The notes under the pieces: model-generated
Database searches by the model: none
What the model saw: only the letters and a program-made list of their open reading frames with translations
What the model was told of the DNA's origin: nothing
Shown here: positions 61,469 to 64,000 of the stretch, one piece after another
Position numbering within the stretch: position 1 is the stretch's first letter
Layout: each line of letters opens with the position of its first letter
Made by a program: the position numbers and the translations under genes
From: Methylovorus glucosotrophus
GTDB lineage: Bacteria; Pseudomonadota; Gammaproteobacteria; Burkholderiales; Methylophilaceae
Reading direction: 5' to 3'
Length of the DNA stretch: 64,000 nucleotides
Assembly: GCF_009858335.1 (NCBI RefSeq)
Contig: NZ_VMSE01000001.1
Span: 1,798,001-1,862,000 of the forward strand

Positions 61469-63571
61469 TCAGAAATTGTAGATCAGAGTGGCACGCGCCG
61501 CCGTAGGCGAACCCGGCGTGATGTTGTTATTGTTGTGGGCGTACAGGTAATACTCCTTGTTCAGGATATTCTCGATATTGACCTGCAGGCGCAGGTTTTT
61601 ATCGAGTTTGGCGTAAACCGCGCCGTCAAAGCGCGTGTAGCCCGGCAGCTGCACGGTGTTGTCAAACGAGGTGTACATCTCGCTACGGCTTATCGCCCCC
61701 AGCGCGACACCCCAAGTTTCATTGATGTCGTAGCGGTTCCATAGGGAGAAGGTATTGCGCGGCGTATTGGGTGCGCTGGCACCATTGGCGCCGACGCTAG
61801 TGGTGTCGACCAGCTCGGCTTTTTGCAGGGTATAGGCGCCAATCACATTCCACTTGTCGGTGATACGGCCCAGGGCACTCAGTTCAAAGCCCTTGGTGTC
61901 CTGACCATCGACCAGCGCTGACGTAGTTGCACTGGTCGAAACTGCGACATTGGTGCGCTCCAGCTTGAAAATGGCCGCATTGATCTCCAGCCCCGGTTTT
62001 ACTTCCCACTTGGCACCGACTTCGGTGTTCTTGAATTTTTCCGGGTCAAAGGTGCTGGTCACCACTGTCAGCGAGGTCAGCTGGTCGCCTGCGCGTGGCA
62101 CATAGGACTGGCTGTAACTGGCATACAGAGACACAGGCTCAACAGGCTTGTAGATCAGGCCCGCACGCGGCGAGAAAAGATCGTCGTCGGATTTGATTTT
62201 CTGACCGGAAATCTGATTTTTGAAATCGACATCGAATTTATCCAGACGCGCGCCCACAATCACTTGCCACTGCGGGTTCAGGATAATCTGATCCTGCAGG
62301 TAAAACGCGGCCACATCCACCTGGCTGCGGTTGCGAGTTTGCAGGTTGGTAAAGCTAATCGGGCCATTGAATACAGGATTCTGCGCCGACTGCGTCGTGG
62401 TCAGTGTGCCGGTGGAGTTGGGTCTGTAGCGGACGTTATCGGTGTCCTGCCGGCCAAGCTCCATGCCGACCAACAGCTTGTGGGTGACCGCACCCTGCTT
62501 GAGGGTATAGAGCAAGTCGGTCTGGTTGAACAGATTTTCGCGCTGGGTATCATCGCGATAGGCGGCGACGGTGTAGTTGCCGCTGGCATCCACGGCGCTG
62601 TTGGCAAACACGTTCTGGTAATACTTGTCGAAGTCGGAATAGCGCGTGCGGTTTCTCAGTAACACGCCGTTGTCAAAGCTGTGTTCGACCAGTGCGCTGT
62701 AGTTCTGGGCTTCAATTTCCGTGGGGCTCTTGGCGGCATTGCCGAAGAAAGTCGACTCGTTGGTGGCAAATGGCCGGCCATTTTGTGAAGGAATGCCCCG
62801 GTCTGCCGTGCGGTGGTCGGTGAAATACTCCGCGCTGAGCACGACTTTGGTTTTCTCAGTTGGGAACAGCGTCACGGTCGGGTTGATGCCGTAACGGCGC
62901 AATGACACGCCATCGCGGTAGCTATCGGCATTTTCTACCATCGCATTCAGGCGGAAAGCCGCCGCTTCATTGATGGCCTGCCCGATATCAATGCTGCCTC
63001 GACGCTGGTCATACGAACCCGCTTGCAGCGAAATCTCGCGCACGGGATCCCAGCCCGCCTCCTTGCTGACGCGATTGACCACACCACCGGCGCCGCCACG
63101 CCCAAAGATCATGCCATTGGCGCCGCGCAATACTTCCACGCTTTCAATGTTATAAAAATCCCGGTAGTACTGAACATCATCCCTGACGCCATCGAGGAAA
63201 AAGTCACCCGTACTGGCATTGCCGCGAAACACGACGGTATCGCGATTGCCCTCACCCTGCGCCATGCCCACTCCCGGGGTGTAGCGTATGGCATCTTCCA
63301 TGCTGCGGATGGCCTGATCCTTGATTTGCGACTGGCTGACCACGGTCACGGCCTGCGGTACGTCTTTCAGCGGCGTATTGGTTTTGGTGGCCGTGGTGCT
63401 GGACTTGGTGACATAGCCATCGGTCTTGGCGGGTTCGGTCACTTTATTGGACGTGACCTCCACCTGGGGCAGTGTCGTGGTGGCTTCTTCTGCATAGGCA
63501 ATGGCAGGCAATGCCGCCAGCATCAGACAGAGGGTTTTAACGGGAAAGCAAGGAGTCGCGTGAGGATGCAT
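61469..63571 (-). CDS. TonB-dependent siderophore receptor
   Basis: Outer-membrane receptor of 700 residues for ferric siderophores. A signal peptide (about 1-27, cut near AYA-EE) is followed by the plug (TPLKDVPQAVTVVSQSQI, then VVFRGNASTGDFFLDGVRD and RGANGMIFGRGGAGGVVNRV) and the 22-strand barrel. The chain ends ATLIYNF with the terminal Phe needed for barrel insertion. Sequence and length resemble catecholate receptors such as Fiu. A Fur-like box lies 24 bases before the start codon. The downstream neighbour on the other side is a PepSY-type membrane protein gene. Confidence 0.93.
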   Translation of the reverse strand: MHPHATPCFPVKTLCLMLAALPAIAYAEEATTTLPQVEVTSNKVTEPAKTDGYVTKSSTTATKTNTPLKDVPQAVTVVSQSQIKDQAIRSMEDAIRYTPGVGMAQGEGNRDTVVFRGNASTGDFFLDGVRDDVQYYRDFYNIESVEVLRGANGMIFGRGGAGGVVNRVSKEAGWDPVREISLQAGSYDQRRGSIDIGQAINEAAAFRLNAMVENADSYRDGVSLRRYGINPTVTLFPTEKTKVVLSAEYFTDHRTADRGIPSQNGRPFATNESTFFGNAAKSPTEIEAQNYSALVEHSFDNGVLLRNRTRYSDFDKYYQNVFANSAVDASGNYTVAAYRDDTQRENLFNQTDLLYTLKQGAVTHKLLVGMELGRQDTDNVRYRPNSTGTLTTTQSAQNPVFNGPISFTNLQTRNRSQVDVAAFYLQDQIILNPQWQVIVGARLDKFDVDFKNQISGQKIKSDDDLFSPRAGLIYKPVEPVSLYASYSQSYVPRAGDQLTSLTVVTSTFDPEKFKNTEVGAKWEVKPGLEINAAIFKLERTNVAVSTSATTSALVDGQDTKGFELSALGRITDKWNVIGAYTLQKAELVDTTSVGANGASAPNTPRNTFSLWNRYDINETWGVALGAISRSEMYTSFDNTVQLPGYTRFDGAVYAKLDKNLRLQVNIENILNKEYYLYAHNNNNITPGSPTAARATLIYNF

Positions 63572-63594
63572 ATGGGGAAATCTTTACCTATTGT

Positions 63595-63613
63595 GATATT
63601 GATAATTGTTTAC
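63595..63613. promoter_or_regulatory. Probable Fur box of the siderophore receptor gene
   Basis: GATATTGATAATTGTTTAC matches 14 of 19 positions of the classical Fur box GATAATGATAATCATTATC. It lies 24-42 bases upstream of the receptor start and is embedded in an AT-rich promoter, fitting repression by iron. Confidence 0.7.
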
Positions 63614-63711
63614 AATTGTAAATTGTAGTAAAGATTTTCCCCCGCTGGCAATCGCTGAATGGATTGCATCGCATTTCTTGCACATGAATAAGTGGCCTTG
63701 AACGCAGGCAT

Positions 63712-63741
63712 AAAAAAAGCACACGCCCAAAGGTTGTGTGC
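63712..63741 (-). terminator. Terminator of the PepSY-type gene
   Basis: GCACAC (63719-63724) and GTGTGC (63736-63741) pair around an 11-base loop and, read on the minus strand, are followed by seven T. It lies 44 bases after the stop of the gene at the window edge. Confidence 0.8.
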
Positions 63742-63785
63742 ATTTTCAGTCAGGCTGCGATACAGCCTGCAACGGTCAAGGTGCG

Positions 63786-64000
63786 CTACAACATGCCAAG
63801 CGCAGCCCAGATAGTGGCCACCAGAGAAGCGCTAATCAGGCCTGCCATGACCAGGCGTGATTGACGCATTTTGGTCCACAGCAATACGCCGGTAATCGAA
63901 AGCACGATCATGGCACCTGCGATGGTATCTGCCAGCAACACCCAGGCTACATTGGCCCCCACGCCTTTGTGCATGTTCATGATGTATGCCCAGGCATTGG
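63786..64000 (-). CDS. PepSY-associated membrane protein, 3' end
   Basis: Only the last 71 residues are in the window; the frame is open to base 64000, so the ATG at 63980 is internal. The fragment reads AWAYIMNMHKGVGANV..., then a membrane helix (LLADTIAGAMIVLSITGVLLW), a short basic loop KMRQSR, and another helix to the end. This resembles the C-terminus of PepSY-associated transmembrane proteins that often lie beside TonB-dependent iron receptors and may act as ferric reductases. It is on the same strand as the receptor, upstream of it, and is ended by its own terminator. Confidence 0.75.
   Translation of the reverse strand, partial: NAWAYIMNMHKGVGANVAWVLLADTIAGAMIVLSITGVLLWTKMRQSRLVMAGLISASLVATIWAALGML

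Overview
The window reads as chromosome of a Gram-negative betaproteobacterium, most likely a methylotroph of the Methylophilaceae (inference). The reasons are a compact pgl / NAD-type gnd / zwf cluster of the kind used in the dissimilatory ribulose monophosphate cycle, the mrp...dcd neighbourhood, Mrp/Dcd/NrdAB/RbgA/Rep housekeeping proteins of proteobacterial type, and a GC-rich, C/G-ending codon style that produces many long antisense shadow frames. No rRNA, tRNA, insertion sequence, integrase or CRISPR array was seen.

Layout. 1-5470: 3' end of mrp, a zinc-ribbon methyltransferase, pgl (minus), gnd, zwf and dcd. 5570-8680: a visibly AT-rich island with a frameshifted lipoprotein gene, a remnant of a Fic-family gene and a three-gene operon: HigB-type toxin, HigA antitoxin fused to an ImmA/IrrE-type metallopeptidase domain, and an unknown 162-residue protein. 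A perfect 17-bp inverted repeat precedes that operon. 8700-13250: class Ia ribonucleotide reductase nrdA-nrdB (minus) behind a cobalamin riboswitch. 13470-17750: an EamA transporter, B12-independent methionine synthase metE, and divergent metR with a MetR box. 17880-23900: a small lipoprotein, then a MarR-controlled aromatic-acid-type efflux operon (marR, outer-membrane factor, aaeB-like, DUF1656/aaeX, aaeA-like). 24110-36860: hrpA helicase, pbpC with an alpha-2-macroglobulin (yfhM-like), and a small secreted protein. 37040-43000: YihY/BrkB membrane protein, a methyltransferase, the GTPase RbgA/YlqF, two diguanylate cyclases and a MEKHLA-domain protein. 43144-46410: rep helicase and an MFS transporter. 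46588-54845: complete kdp potassium system (33-residue ORF, kdpF, A, B, C, D, E). 55052-64000: AsmA-family protein, MFS transporter with divergent LysR regulator, ABC-F protein Uup, TonB-dependent siderophore receptor with a probable Fur box, and the 3' end of a PepSY-type membrane protein.

How parts fit together. Zwf, Pgl and Gnd form one complete oxidative route from glucose-6-phosphate to ribulose-5-phosphate and CO2. Two B12-independent enzymes lie 1.6 kb apart: NrdAB, controlled by a B12 riboswitch, and MetE, controlled by MetR. This implies that the cell also has, or can acquire, cobalamin and B12-dependent alternatives elsewhere (inference). The main accessory signal is the AT-rich island between dcd and nrdB, which looks like the worn remains of a defence/toxin-antitoxin locus in which only the HigB-HigA/ImmA-unknown operon is intact.
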